Below are positions 25,820 to 34,679 of a DNA stretch of 64,000 bases, in pieces. Positions within the stretch are counted from its first letter, which is position 1. Each line of letters starts with the position of its first letter. The position numbers and the translations under genes were made by a program. This DNA is from Candidatus Peregrinibacteria bacterium GW2011_GWF2_38_29 (GTDB lineage: Bacteria > Patescibacteriota > Gracilibacteria > UBA1369 > UBA12463). Below the pieces are notes generated by a model. It was given only the letters and a program-made list of their open reading frames with translations, was not told the origin of the DNA and did no database searches. The stretch lies in assembly GCA_000992695.1 (NCBI GenBank), contig LBUS01000005.1, positions 59,393 to 123,392 of the forward strand, read 5' to 3'.

Positions 25820-25876
25820 CCCAAATTTATTTGTCATTTGGATTTCATTTGTCCTTTGAGCTTTGGATTTTGAACT
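25820..25876. repeat. Intergenic TTTGAG/TTTGGA-type repeat
   Basis: Spacer after rpsT made of TTTGTCATTTGGATT and TTTGAGCTTTGGATTTTGAAC words, matching the repeat family at 16906 and 57850. A similar TTTGTCATTTGGAGC stretch lies at 22190-22215 after the ThyX-like gene. Confidence 0.55.
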
Positions 25877-26149
25877 TTATTTTGCCTTCTCAATCTTCGC
25901 AAGTTCCGCAGCCAGTCTTGACTTCTTTCTTGCCGCGTTATTCTTGTGTAAAACAAAAGTCTTAACAGATTTGTCGATTGTTGAATATGCTTCCGGAAGC
26001 AATTTTTTTGCTTCATCGACTTTTTTATCTTTCGTTAAAAGAAGAAAATCTTTAATAACGGATTTGACTTTCGCGCGAACAACATAGTTTCTTTTTCTGT
26101 TTGCTTCGCTCTTGCGCATGGATTTTTTTGCTGATTTCGTGTTAGGCAT
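25877..26149 (-). CDS. rpsT: 30S ribosomal protein S20
   Basis: Helical 16S rRNA-binding protein. MPNTKSAKKSMRKSEANRKRN and the NNAARKKSRLA segment are diagnostic; 90 aa is normal. The start is 21 bases after a TAAAAT box, and a stronger consensus promoter lies further up with a hairpin in the leader. Confidence 0.95.
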   Translation of the reverse strand: MPNTKSAKKSMRKSEANRKRNYVVRAKVKSVIKDFLLLTKDKKVDEAKKLLPEAYSTIDKSVKTFVLHKNNAARKKSRLAAELAKIEKAK

Positions 26150-26182
26150 AATTTAAGATTTGTTTAGAATATTTTAATGTTT

Positions 26183-26242
26183 GCCGTGTATAGTTGTATT
26201 AACGGCGTAAAGAATATAAAATAATATAGCTAAGAATGTCAA
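26183..26242 (-). promoter_or_regulatory. rpsT promoter and leader hairpin
   Basis: Minus strand TTGACA 26242-26237, 17-base spacer, TTATAT 26219-26214. The leader then has inverted arms GCCGT/ACGGC (26183-26187 and 26202-26206) about 35 bases before the rpsT ATG. It could serve feedback control by S20, which is known in other bacteria; the link is inference. Confidence 0.55.
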
Positions 26243-26289
26243 CCTATTATATAGTTACAAGCACAGAAACAAGTAGTTTTAAATTACTA

Positions 26290-26404
26290 TTGACAAAATC
26301 CAAGAACAGCTATACAATTACACCCCTGTCTTGAAATTTGCTAAAAATGGCTTAAAATCAAGGCATCGCAAAAAATATTTATTATAAATATAACCATATA
26401 AAAA
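26290..26404 (+). promoter_or_regulatory. Tandem promoters and long leader of S-layer-like gene
   Basis: TTGACA 26290-26295, 17-base spacer, TACAAT 26313-26318, leaving an unusually long leader of about 80 bases to ATG 26405. A second TATAAA box (26383-26388) is 16 bases from the ATG. Two promoters and a long leader fit strong or regulated expression of a major surface protein. Confidence 0.6.
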
Positions 26405-29400
26405 ATGAATAAAGTAACAAGTGTCATGTCCAAAGCATCTTCATTACTGATCGGAGCAGTGATGTTTTTGATGTCCGTAGCTCCAGTCGGAGCCTACACA
26501 TTGGACACAACAGTCGTCCCTTCAAGGACAGCACTGTTGCCTGCTTATAACTCGACAGCTCCTGTCGTTTCAAATGTTAGCGCGTCTCCATCAACAATTA
26601 ACCAAGGACAGCAAGCAACGATTACGTTTACGGTTGATAAAGCCGCAAGTCTTGATTTAACGATTTTAGATACAAGAGGTGGTTTGGTTAAAACAATTAT
26701 TGCAGATGGCCAAGTCCAAGCTGCTACACACCAATATTATTGGTCGGGTAGAAACAATGCGGGAAATTATGTCGCCGCAGGTTCATATAGAGCCAGAGTC
26801 ATGGTTTCAAATACATCCGGTTCATCTTATAGAGATGCCGCAATTACAGTCGGATCTCCTTCGCTCGTAACAGCTCCTGTTGTTACAAGAATGGCGGCGA
26901 CTCCTTCAACCATCAATCCACAGAATAATGAAGTTGCAAATATTTCATTTTATTTGGATAAAGCGGCCACTGTTGATTTAACGGTTACTTCTTCAAGCAC
27001 AGGCGCGGTTGTTAACACAATCTTTAGAGGCGCAAATCTTGGCGCAGGTTTATATACATATTATTGGTCAGGCAAAGATGGCAATAGCCAGACTGTTGCC
27101 GCAGGACAATATATCGCAAGAGCTTCAGCTACAAACACAGCCGGAACAGGCGCAGCCACAGCTTTAATCACAGTTGCATATGGCAGCAGTGGTACAAAGC
27201 TTGCACTCAGCAATGTTTATGCATCACCTGTTACCTTTGATCCTAAAGCGGGCGCAGTCACAACTGTTTACTTCACAGCAAATCAATCAGCATATGTCAC
27301 AGTTTCAGTTATGCAAGGTTCAACGCTCGTTAAAAGATTGACATCGTCAGCATATTTGAAACAAGGAAATGTCTCTTGGGATGGTAAAAACACAAGCGGC
27401 GCAGTTGTCGCAGAAGGTTTATATACATATGTTGTATACGCAACAATCAACGGACAAGAAGCTCAAGCAGCAGGAAATGTCACAGTTGATTATGCGAATG
27501 TTGTTAATAACTCATTAGCTATTACAAGTAATTACGCATCTCCTATTACGTTTGATCCTCAGGCGGGTGGCACAACATCAATTCATTATTCAACAAATAA
27601 ATCCGCTTATGTTTCAGTAACGATTATGAATGGCGGTTCAACGGTTGTTAAAACTCTTTCAACTTCTGTTTATGGCCAATCAGGTTCAATTACATGGGAT
27701 GGTAGAAATACAAGCGGATCAGTAGTTCCTGAAGGCACATATTCATACGTTGTATATGCGACAGTTGATGGACAAGAAGCAAGAGCTGTTGGAAGCGTTA
27801 CGGTTGATTATGGAACTGTTACTCCTACAAATTTAAGAGTCACAAGCCACAACGCGTATCCTTCAACATTCAATCCTAATACACAATCAACAACGATTTC
27901 ATATACATTGAATAAGCAAGCAAGCGTAAACGTAAGAATCAGAGACAATAACTCAGCATTGGTTAAAACAATTTTCACAGGTGACGCGACAAGCGGAAGC
28001 GCAATCTGGGATGGTAGAGATCAATGGGGTAGCGTTGTTGCAAGCAACTCATATAAATATGAAATTTATGCATTTGTCGGAAGTGAAACAGTCACGGCTT
28101 ATGGATATGTTTATGTGAACTATGACGGAAACGGAAATGGCGGCAACACAGGCACATCTCCTTCAATTACAAGCGCCAGCGTTAATCCTTCGACATTCAA
28201 TCCTCATACACAAACAACACAACTTCAATACACACTTGCAAATGCAGGTGCAAATATCACAATCCAAGTTTTGGATAGATACAATACAAATAGATATATG
28301 ATTACTCTTGCTGATACAGTTTATAGATCAGCAGGTACATATTATGTCACATGGAACGGCCGCGATTCTTCAGGCTCAATTGTTCCGGAAGGCACATATA
28401 CATTCCAATTAACAGCCGCAAATTCATACGGCAACGACATGAGAAACGTTAATGTTACAGTCGATTATGACTATAACAACGGCACAACATGCAACGATCC
28501 TTATTATTGCCCAACTTATAACACACGACCATATATCTTCAATGATTATGCGACACCAAATCCATTTAGAGTTGGATATAACAGCCCTGTTATCAACTTT
28601 ACACTTAACACAGGCGCAAGAGTCACAGTCCTTATCATGAAAGATACAGCCACGATCAGAACAATCACAAATAATGAATTCAAGAATGGTGGTGTCAATT
28701 ATGTCACATGGAATGGTCTCGACTATAACGGGAATTACGTTTCAGTCGGAACATATACATATAAGATTTATGCGGAAAACGGATATGGCTCGGATGTTAA
28801 AACGGATTATATCTACGCAACATCAAAAGTCGGCGAAACAATGCCTTGTGGCGGTTTCAACGATATCAGCATCTCAAGCCCATATTGCCGCGCAGTTCTT
28901 CAGATGGTCAAGCTTGGAATCTTCGAAGGTTACAGCAACGGCACATTTGGGGCAACAACTCCTATTAATAGAGCTGAAACAATGAAAGTTATTTTGAAAG
29001 CTCTTAACAAGCCAATTCAGGTCACGAATGGTACAAACATTGGTTTCTGGGATCTTAACGGAGGCGAATGGTATATGAATTATCTCTATACTGCAAAATT
29101 AATGGGCATCATCAACGGTTATCCGGATGGAAGTTTCAAACCTGCGGATACGGTAAATAGAGTTGAACTTCTCAAGATGTTCTTCAGAACAGCCGGTTCA
29201 AGCTTACCTGCTTGTAGATATGCTCCTTATGAAGATACGCCTGTTACATACGATACAGCTTGGTACTTACCTTATGTTTGCTACTCAAGAAAATACACAT
29301 TGGTTGATGGTATCGGAAGCTATTTCCACCCGGACAAGCCAATGAAAAGAGGTGATGTCGCATCATTGTTCTACAGATATCAAGTTCAAGGTCTGTTCAA

Positions 29401-29476
29401 TGGTGTAACAAATCCACCAACATATACACCGGATAGTCAGTATCTTGTTCCCGGGTATGCAACACCGGCATACTAG
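26405..29476 (+). CDS. S-layer-like protein: seven FlgD-type Ig repeats and three SLH domains
   Basis: 1023 residues with a signal peptide (basic start, hydrophobic core, cleavage near VGAY, residue 31). Seven repeats of about 85-95 residues follow, each with 'ASP.TF.P', 'D.R...V.TI', 'W.G....G..V..G.Y.Y', as in FlgD/Ig-like domains. The last 190 residues hold three SLH domains (FNDISISSPYCRAVLQM..GIFEGY.NGTF; WDLNGGEWYMNYLYTAKLMGIINGYPDGSF; a third ending in KRGDVASLFYRY), which bind pyruvylated wall polymers. It is probably the main surface-layer protein. Four cysteines lie near the Ig/SLH boundary. A strong terminator follows. Confidence 0.92.
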   Translation: MNKVTSVMSKASSLLIGAVMFLMSVAPVGAYTLDTTVVPSRTALLPAYNSTAPVVSNVSASPSTINQGQQATITFTVDKAASLDLTILDTRGGLVKTIIADGQVQAATHQYYWSGRNNAGNYVAAGSYRARVMVSNTSGSSYRDAAITVGSPSLVTAPVVTRMAATPSTINPQNNEVANISFYLDKAATVDLTVTSSSTGAVVNTIFRGANLGAGLYTYYWSGKDGNSQTVAAGQYIARASATNTAGTGAATALITVAYGSSGTKLALSNVYASPVTFDPKAGAVTTVYFTANQSAYVTVSVMQGSTLVKRLTSSAYLKQGNVSWDGKNTSGAVVAEGLYTYVVYATINGQEAQAAGNVTVDYANVVNNSLAITSNYASPITFDPQAGGTTSIHYSTNKSAYVSVTIMNGGSTVVKTLSTSVYGQSGSITWDGRNTSGSVVPEGTYSYVVYATVDGQEARAVGSVTVDYGTVTPTNLRVTSHNAYPSTFNPNTQSTTISYTLNKQASVNVRIRDNNSALVKTIFTGDATSGSAIWDGRDQWGSVVASNSYKYEIYAFVGSETVTAYGYVYVNYDGNGNGGNTGTSPSITSASVNPSTFNPHTQTTQLQYTLANAGANITIQVLDRYNTNRYMITLADTVYRSAGTYYVTWNGRDSSGSIVPEGTYTFQLTAANSYGNDMRNVNVTVDYDYNNGTTCNDPYYCPTYNTRPYIFNDYATPNPFRVGYNSPVINFTLNTGARVTVLIMKDTATIRTITNNEFKNGGVNYVTWNGLDYNGNYVSVGTYTYKIYAENGYGSDVKTDYIYATSKVGETMPCGGFNDISISSPYCRAVLQMVKLGIFEGYSNGTFGATTPINRAETMKVILKALNKPIQVTNGTNIGFWDLNGGEWYMNYLYTAKLMGIINGYPDGSFKPADTVNRVELLKMFFRTAGSSLPACRYAPYEDTPVTYDTAWYLPYVCYSRKYTLVDGIGSYFHPDKPMKRGDVASLFYRYQVQGLFNGVTNPPTYTPDSQYLVPGYATPAY

Positions 29477-29520
29477 GCCGCAGATGAGCCCAAAAGGGCA
29501 CTAAAGTTATGTGAGGGGGA

Positions 29521-29573
29521 GCCCTCCTTAGAACCTTCAGTTTACTTCGGAAGGGGATGGGGAGGGCTTTTTT
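29521..29573 (+). terminator. Intrinsic terminator of S-layer-like gene
   Basis: GCCCTCC (29521-29527) pairs with GGAGGGC (29561-29567), directly followed by TTTTTT. The loop contains a further CCTTC/GAAGG inner stem. It is 45 bases past the stop codon and is the clearest terminator in the window. Confidence 0.88.
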
Positions 29574-29605
29574 ATTAGTAGCGAGAAAAACGGTGCGGAG
29601 CGCAA

Positions 29606-29626
29606 GGCACACGTATTTAGTGTGCC
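29606..29626. other. Hairpin in non-coding stretch
   Basis: GGCACAC (29606-29612) and GTGTGCC (29620-29626) form a perfect stem with a seven-base loop. It is not followed by a T tract and lies in a GC-richer island between genes, so it may be part of a structured RNA. Confidence 0.4.
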
Positions 29627-29882
29627 TGAAGTGGAGCAGAAAAAGCGCCGAAATTAGTCAAGCGCAGTGCCGACTTATTTCAAGCTTTTTCAGTTTTTCC
29701 CTATTGCACACGCAATAATAAGATTTTGCTTCATAGTTTTAGATCCGGCTTTTTTCCTCACGCTTTTATAGCCCTATTGGATGTATATAACTTATATATA
29801 TTTTTCTATACAATTCCTATATAGTTTTTATATAGAGCGTATATGGCTAAAATAAATGTAAGACAAGCGTTCCAGCTATCAC

Positions 29883-29928
29883 GCGTCAACTTACAAAATT
29901 TGACGCAAACTTAATTCGCGCCTAATAT
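29883..29928 (+). promoter_or_regulatory. Promoter with inverted repeat over the -35 box
   Basis: TTGACG 29900-29905, 17-base spacer, TAATAT 29923-29928, 30 bases to ATG 29959. GCGTCAA (29883-29889) and TTGACGC (29900-29906) are inverted arms covering the -35 box, a likely operator. Confidence 0.6.
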
Positions 29929-29958
29929 TAAATCACAATATTAATAAAACAAATTTCT

Positions 29959-30222
29959 ATGAGAGGAAAACTTGGATTACTTTTGGGATTAGCCGCAGGA
30001 GCAGCTTTAGGTTTTATGTTTGCACCAAATCCCGGTAGCAAACTTCGTGCTGAAATGCGTAAAGAACGCGCAAGTGGCGGAACAGGATTAAATGCACTTA
30101 AAAACAGCATGAAGGGCGCGGGAAAAGAAATTGGAACAAGCATTAAGAAGTCAAAATACGCAGAAAAAGCAAGCGAGCTAAAAGACAAGATTAAAAAAGC
30201 GGTTAATCGCGACGAAGAGTAA
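29959..30222 (+). CDS. YtxH-like small membrane-anchored protein
   Basis: 87 residues: a glycine/alanine-rich hydrophobic start (LGLLLGLAAGAALGFMFAPNPGSKLR), as in YtxH-domain proteins, followed by a Lys/Glu-rich amphipathic helix. YtxH proteins are linked to general stress in Firmicutes; function here is unknown. It has its own promoter with an inverted repeat. Confidence 0.8.
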   Translation: MRGKLGLLLGLAAGAALGFMFAPNPGSKLRAEMRKERASGGTGLNALKNSMKGAGKEIGTSIKKSKYAEKASELKDKIKKAVNRDEE

Positions 30223-30251
30223 AAAGAAATATTTAAAATTGCATGCACGCG

Positions 30252-30298
30252 CCGTACTAGTACGGAAATTTGACATTTGATACGATCGGTATTATAGT
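30252..30298 (+). promoter_or_regulatory. Palindromic element copy 2 next to a consensus promoter
   Basis: CCGTACTAGTACGG at 30252-30265, then TTGACA at 30270-30275, 17-base spacer and TATAGT at 30293-30298; 25 bases to ATG 30324. The palindrome sits just upstream of the -35 box, a position fitting an activator or repressor. The flank GGAAA-T--GACATTT is shared with 3261-3290. Confidence 0.75.
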
Positions 30299-30323
30299 TT
30301 TTTCCTGTAATTAATTAATTAAT

Positions 30324-30884
30324 ATGAAAGTTGAACATAGAGACAGCGGAGAGACAGAGGCAAACGTGGAGCCGACAAGAACCGAAATAGTTCAGCCAAA
30401 TTCTACCGGAACAAGCGATTCAAGGAGAGGTTTATTGAAAGTATTGGTCGGAGCAGGTTTATTAGCCGTCGCACCTTCATGCGGCGCGGGAATGTTCACG
30501 CTGAGTCGAGAAGATTTGGAGAAGCAAAGGAGCGAAGAAAAAGCCGCGGCAGACCATATGATGCAAGTGCTTGGAACAGAATGTCGCGACGGATTTATGC
30601 CGATACGCGTTAATTTAAACGGTGATCAAAATCCACATGCAATAGCCCTGGTTGTTTATGAAAGAAATCCCGAAAACAGTCCGGATGGAGAGTGGAATTG
30701 GACATTAAAAACGTCATTTGCATTTGTGAGATTTGAATATACAAGCGCAGGGGTTATGTATAGCCTTGAAGTAAATGGTGATTATTCCGGAAAACAATAT
30801 CGCACAAGGTCAGAGTCTGGGGCTGTGCAATATGTTTACGAATTAGTTCGCCAATATTACAAAAATCAGCCGCGATTTGATTAA
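30324..30884 (+). CDS. Exported protein with twin-arginine signal, possible lipoprotein
   Basis: 186 residues. SRRGLLKVLVGAGLLAVAPSC (residues 33-53, here given by position) is a twin-arginine signal with SRRxxLK, and the following Cys could be lipidated although the APSC box is atypical. A hydrophilic segment of about 32 residues precedes the twin arginines. The mature part has no recognised domain. Regulation by the CCGTACTAGTACGG element is suggested. Confidence 0.75.
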   Translation: MKVEHRDSGETEANVEPTRTEIVQPNSTGTSDSRRGLLKVLVGAGLLAVAPSCGAGMFTLSREDLEKQRSEEKAAADHMMQVLGTECRDGFMPIRVNLNGDQNPHAIALVVYERNPENSPDGEWNWTLKTSFAFVRFEYTSAGVMYSLEVNGDYSGKQYRTRSESGAVQYVYELVRQYYKNQPRFD

Positions 30885-30896
30885 TTATTCATGTAA

Positions 30897-32213
30897 TTAT
30901 CCGCGCAACTCCTTCATCATATTCACCCTCTTTTCAATCAGCTCTTTTGTGCCGATGTCTTTGCGGTAAAACACAGGCCCTTTAACGGATAAAAGTCCGC
31001 TGGAAGCAAGTTCCGCGGCTTCGCCAATCGTATTTCCAATTCCGACAAAAGCAACAGCGCGACTTCCGCCAAGAACAAGTCCATTTTCAGTTTGATTGAT
31101 GGACGCATAGTAAACGCGAACGCTTTCCGGCACACTTCCAATCTCGATTTTTTCGCCTTTGATAGGGGAATCGGGATAGCCATTTGGCACAACGTATTTG
31201 CAGACCGTCGCCTTATTTTCAAATTCAATTTTCAGTTGGTCTAAAGTGCCATTGATTATTGCTTCGCAAACATCAACAAAATCAGTCTTTAAAATCGGCA
31301 AAACATTCATGGTTTCCGGATCGCCAAATCGCACATTAAACTCAATCAATCGCACGCCGGTTTTTGTCGCCATGTACCCGCCATAAATAATTCCTTTGAA
31401 ATGTTGACTACTTTTTTTATACACAGCTTGAATAATTTTTTTATTCACTTCCGAGGCCTGCTGTATGTCATTTTCTGTCAAAAACGGGAGTGAGTGATTT
31501 GCGTCGGAATATGTTCCCATTCCGCCGGTATTTGGTCCCAAATCGCCATCAAAAGCGCGTTTATGATCCTGCACAGCCGGCATATTCGCGAGAGTTTTTC
31601 CATCCGTGAAGCTCATAAGGCTAAATTCCTGTCCAATCAGCTTTTCTTCAACAACAACGCGTCCCGCCTTTTGCAGGCACTCTGTGGCATAAACAACGCC
31701 TTCTTCGACGCTTTTTAGGTGGTCGCCCGACACTTTCACGCCTTTGCCCGCCATCAAGCCGTCAGCCTTAATTACAAAGTTTCCACCAAGTTTTTCAAGC
31801 ATCTCTTTTATGCCTTCAGGCGACGTAAAAACCTTATATTCCGGATTACCTGTAATTTCATATTCTTGCATCAAATCACGCGTAAAAGACTTACTTGCTT
31901 CAATTTGCGCCGCATATTTATTAGGCGCCACGCAAGGTACGCCGATTTTACCGAGCTCATCCGCAACGCCGGCCGCAATTGGGTCCTCCGGTCCGATTAT
32001 CGCAAAATCAGGCTTAATGTTTCCCGCAAATGCCAAAATATGCGCTATATCAAGAACGTCTCCAATTTCATACCCGCCATCGCTCAAATCAAATATTCCC
32101 GGATTTTTCGCTTTCGCATAAGTGAACAAGCTCACACCATATTTACTTTTTTTCAAAGCTTCGGCAATCGCATGTTCTCGTGCGCCGTTGCCGATTAATA
32201 AAACTTTTTTCAT
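30897..32213 (-). CDS. purD: Phosphoribosylamine-glycine ligase
   Basis: Second step of purine synthesis: joins glycine to phosphoribosylamine with ATP. MKKVLLIGNGAREHAIAEAL at the start, the ATP-grasp core (VIKADGLMAGKGV, GPNTGGMGTYSD, LIEFNVRFGDPETM) and a 438-residue length are all standard. It follows purF after two bases, so it is the third gene of a folD-purF-purD operon. Confidence 0.96.
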   Translation of the reverse strand: MKKVLLIGNGAREHAIAEALKKSKYGVSLFTYAKAKNPGIFDLSDGGYEIGDVLDIAHILAFAGNIKPDFAIIGPEDPIAAGVADELGKIGVPCVAPNKYAAQIEASKSFTRDLMQEYEITGNPEYKVFTSPEGIKEMLEKLGGNFVIKADGLMAGKGVKVSGDHLKSVEEGVVYATECLQKAGRVVVEEKLIGQEFSLMSFTDGKTLANMPAVQDHKRAFDGDLGPNTGGMGTYSDANHSLPFLTENDIQQASEVNKKIIQAVYKKSSQHFKGIIYGGYMATKTGVRLIEFNVRFGDPETMNVLPILKTDFVDVCEAIINGTLDQLKIEFENKATVCKYVVPNGYPDSPIKGEKIEIGSVPESVRVYYASINQTENGLVLGGSRAVAFVGIGNTIGEAAELASSGLLSVKGPVFYRKDIGTKELIEKRVNMMKELRG

Positions 32214-32215
32214 AT

Positions 32216-33748
32216 TTAAACTAAATTTAATTGACCTTTTTTTCTTTTTTCCGGGCCGGTTTCAAATTCTTCTTCAATTTGTCCGCACGATTTGTCGTTT
32301 AATCTTGATGCGGCATTCTTTTTCAAAACCTTTTCGTCAATATCTCCAGTTTTATATTTTCCGTCAAAACACGCCATGCACATATCTTTGACGTTTGGAT
32401 TCCCCGATATACAAGCTTCAAAAACATCTTTAAGATCAGCGTAAATGAGAGCATCGGCTCCGGTAAATTTTCTTACTTGTTCAACGGAAAAGCTGGAAGC
32501 AATTAATTCTTCCCTTGTTGGAATATCAATTCCATATAAACAAGGATTTATAATCGGAGGTGAGAATATAGCTAAATAAATCTTTTTTGCACCTGCATTT
32601 CTTATCATCTGCACAATCTGTTTTGACGTATTTCCGCGGACAATACTGTCATCCACAAGCAGAATTTTTTTGCCCGTAATTTCCAGTTTCATCGGATTCA
32701 ATTTGTATTGAATGGATTTTTTTCTAATTTTCTGGCCGGGCATAATGAACGTTCTTCCAATGTACCTGTTTTTAACAAGACCTTCGCGGTATTTGATTCC
32801 AAGTCTGTCAGCCATAGCAACAGCAGCGGCTCTTGAGGAATCCGGCACAGGCATAACAACATCAATATCGAGTTTTAGTTTTTTCACTTTATCCGCGAGC
32901 TTTTCGCCCATTCTCATTTGCGCTTTATAAACCGAAATTCCATTCAAAACCGAATCCGGTCGAGCAAAATAAATATATTCAAATACGCATGGCGTAAGGG
33001 TCTTTGGCATAACTTTTACGTGATGCACGGCGCGCGTTTTTTCATCTATAAAAACCATTTCACCGGGTCCGACGTCACTTACAAATTCAAATCCAAGAAC
33101 ATCAAGAACAATCGATTCGGATGCGAAAATATAATCATAAGCAAGTCCGTTTTTTCGCTTTCCAAAGAGCAAAGGTCGTATTCCATAAGGATCTCTGAAA
33201 GCCACCATTCCTTTATTGGCGATGTAAGAAACAACGCTATACGCACCGCGCGCTCTCGCATAAACACTTTTTACGGCGTCTGAAATTTGCTTTACGGAAA
33301 GATCGGATTTTTTACTTTTATCGTTTTGTCTTGCAAGTTCCTTTGTGAAAAGCTGCAAAATTATTTCAGCATCACAGTTTGAATTTACCAATCTATGATC
33401 ATGTTCAAGCAATTCTTTTTTCAAGTCATAGGAATTAAAAACATTGCCATTGTGAGCAAGCATAACGCCAAAAGATTGGCTCAAAAATGGTTGAGCGTCT
33501 TCAACCGCTCCTCCGCCAATCGTTGAATATCTCGTGTGTCCGATTGCGACATATCCAAGCAATTTTTGCATATGTCTTGTATGGAAAACATCACGCACAA
33601 GTCCAAGATCTTTTTGCGTGTGAAAAATTTCTCCATCATACGTGATTATTCCCGTTGCATCTTGTCCGCGATGTTGCAGGCAAATCAACGCATCATACAT
33701 GTCTTGTGCGACATAATCGTTCCCAAAAATTCCAACAACTCCACACAT
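32216..33748 (-). CDS. purF: Amidophosphoribosyltransferase
   Basis: First step of purine synthesis: PRPP plus glutamine to phosphoribosylamine. Cys2 (MCGVVGIFG) is the glutaminase nucleophile, without a leader peptide. The PRPP-binding loop is LLVDDSIVRGNTS. CMACFDGKY near the end matches the conserved tail of the Bacillus-type enzyme, and cysteines there and at SGNPNVKDMC could hold a cluster as in B. subtilis, though this is uncertain. Two bases separate it from folD and from purD. Confidence 0.96.
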   Translation of the reverse strand: MCGVVGIFGNDYVAQDMYDALICLQHRGQDATGIITYDGEIFHTQKDLGLVRDVFHTRHMQKLLGYVAIGHTRYSTIGGGAVEDAQPFLSQSFGVMLAHNGNVFNSYDLKKELLEHDHRLVNSNCDAEIILQLFTKELARQNDKSKKSDLSVKQISDAVKSVYARARGAYSVVSYIANKGMVAFRDPYGIRPLLFGKRKNGLAYDYIFASESIVLDVLGFEFVSDVGPGEMVFIDEKTRAVHHVKVMPKTLTPCVFEYIYFARPDSVLNGISVYKAQMRMGEKLADKVKKLKLDIDVVMPVPDSSRAAAVAMADRLGIKYREGLVKNRYIGRTFIMPGQKIRKKSIQYKLNPMKLEITGKKILLVDDSIVRGNTSKQIVQMIRNAGAKKIYLAIFSPPIINPCLYGIDIPTREELIASSFSVEQVRKFTGADALIYADLKDVFEACISGNPNVKDMCMACFDGKYKTGDIDEKVLKKNAASRLNDKSCGQIEEEFETGPEKRKKGQLNLV

Positions 33749-33750
33749 AT

Positions 33751-34620
33751 TTATTTGTTGTTAAGGTTATTTGTTTGCCGTTTTGCGGCTTTATAAGTAT
33801 TTTCCATTAAACATGCGACAGTCATTGGTCCGACTCCGCCCGGAACAGGAGTGATAAAACTCGCTTTCTTTGCGACTTCATCAAAATCCACATCTCCAAC
33901 AAGCTTTCCTTCTTCTGTGCGATTTATGCCAATATCGATGATAATTACGCCATCTTTCACCATATCCGCTGTAACCATTTTTGCTTTACCTACAGCCACG
34001 CAAACGATGTCCGCATTTCTTGTATGCGCCGCCAAATCAACTGTTTTGCTGTTGCAAATTGTAACGGTCGCTTTTCTGTTTGAAAGCATAATTGCGAGCG
34101 GTTTTCCAACAGTGTTGCTGGATCCGATCACCACGACATTTTTGCCTTTTACGTCTATTTTGTAGTGTTCCAAAAGTCGGATACATCCAAGCGGTGTGCA
34201 AGGCGCAAGATCTTCAAATTCAAGACTCAAAAACATTTTTCCCGTGTTATAAGCAGTGCAACCATCAACGTCTTTATAAGGATTTATGTGTTTAAAAACC
34301 TGCGGTTCATTGATATGTTTTGGCAGGGGAGTTTGCACAATGAATCCCGTGACCGCTTTATCTTCGTTAAGTTGAACAACTTTTTTGATCAGTTCTTCTT
34401 GGCTTATGTCTGCGCCAAACTTCATATGTTCAAAGAGCATTCCGGATGCTTCCGCAGCCTTCCTTTTTTGATTTATATAAACATTGCTTGCCGGATCTTC
34501 GCCAACCTGCACAACAACAAGCTTTGGATTTGCACCCGTTTCTTTTTTTAAGACTTCTATATCGCGCTTCACTTGCGAGGTAAGCTCTAGTGAAACTTTT
34601 TTTCCATCAATTAATTGCAT
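33751..34620 (-). CDS. folD: Methylenetetrahydrofolate dehydrogenase/cyclohydrolase
   Basis: Makes 10-formyl-THF from methylene-THF, the one-carbon donor for purines. YINQKRKAAE carries the catalytic lysine, PLPKHIN and the NADP-binding VVIGSSNTVGKP are present, and the end shows TPVPGGVGPMT. 289 aa is normal. It is the first gene of the folD-purF-purD operon, with a 59-base spacer to tmk. Confidence 0.96.
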   Translation of the reverse strand: MQLIDGKKVSLELTSQVKRDIEVLKKETGANPKLVVVQVGEDPASNVYINQKRKAAEASGMLFEHMKFGADISQEELIKKVVQLNEDKAVTGFIVQTPLPKHINEPQVFKHINPYKDVDGCTAYNTGKMFLSLEFEDLAPCTPLGCIRLLEHYKIDVKGKNVVVIGSSNTVGKPLAIMLSNRKATVTICNSKTVDLAAHTRNADIVCVAVGKAKMVTADMVKDGVIIIDIGINRTEEGKLVGDVDFDEVAKKASFITPVPGGVGPMTVACLMENTYKAAKRQTNNLNNK

Positions 34621-34679
34621 TGGAATGAAGATGTTAAGTGCAATTCAATATTAGCACACGGCGGGGATTATCTCAAAAA

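Larger units (their letters stand above)
29477..29958. other. 482-base spacer: terminator, hairpins, promoter
   Basis: No gene is supported. It contains the terminator at 29521-29573, a GC-richer stretch (29580-29690) with a seven-base perfect hairpin at 29606-29626 that could belong to a small RNA, a very A/T-rich part with repeated CTATATAG-like words (29790-29850), and the promoter of the YtxH-like gene. Confidence 0.6.

Noticed and set aside
31719..32198. 159-codon plus-strand open frame antisense to purD
   Set aside because: Complement of the conserved purD coding sequence; Arg/Phe/Ile-rich shadow.
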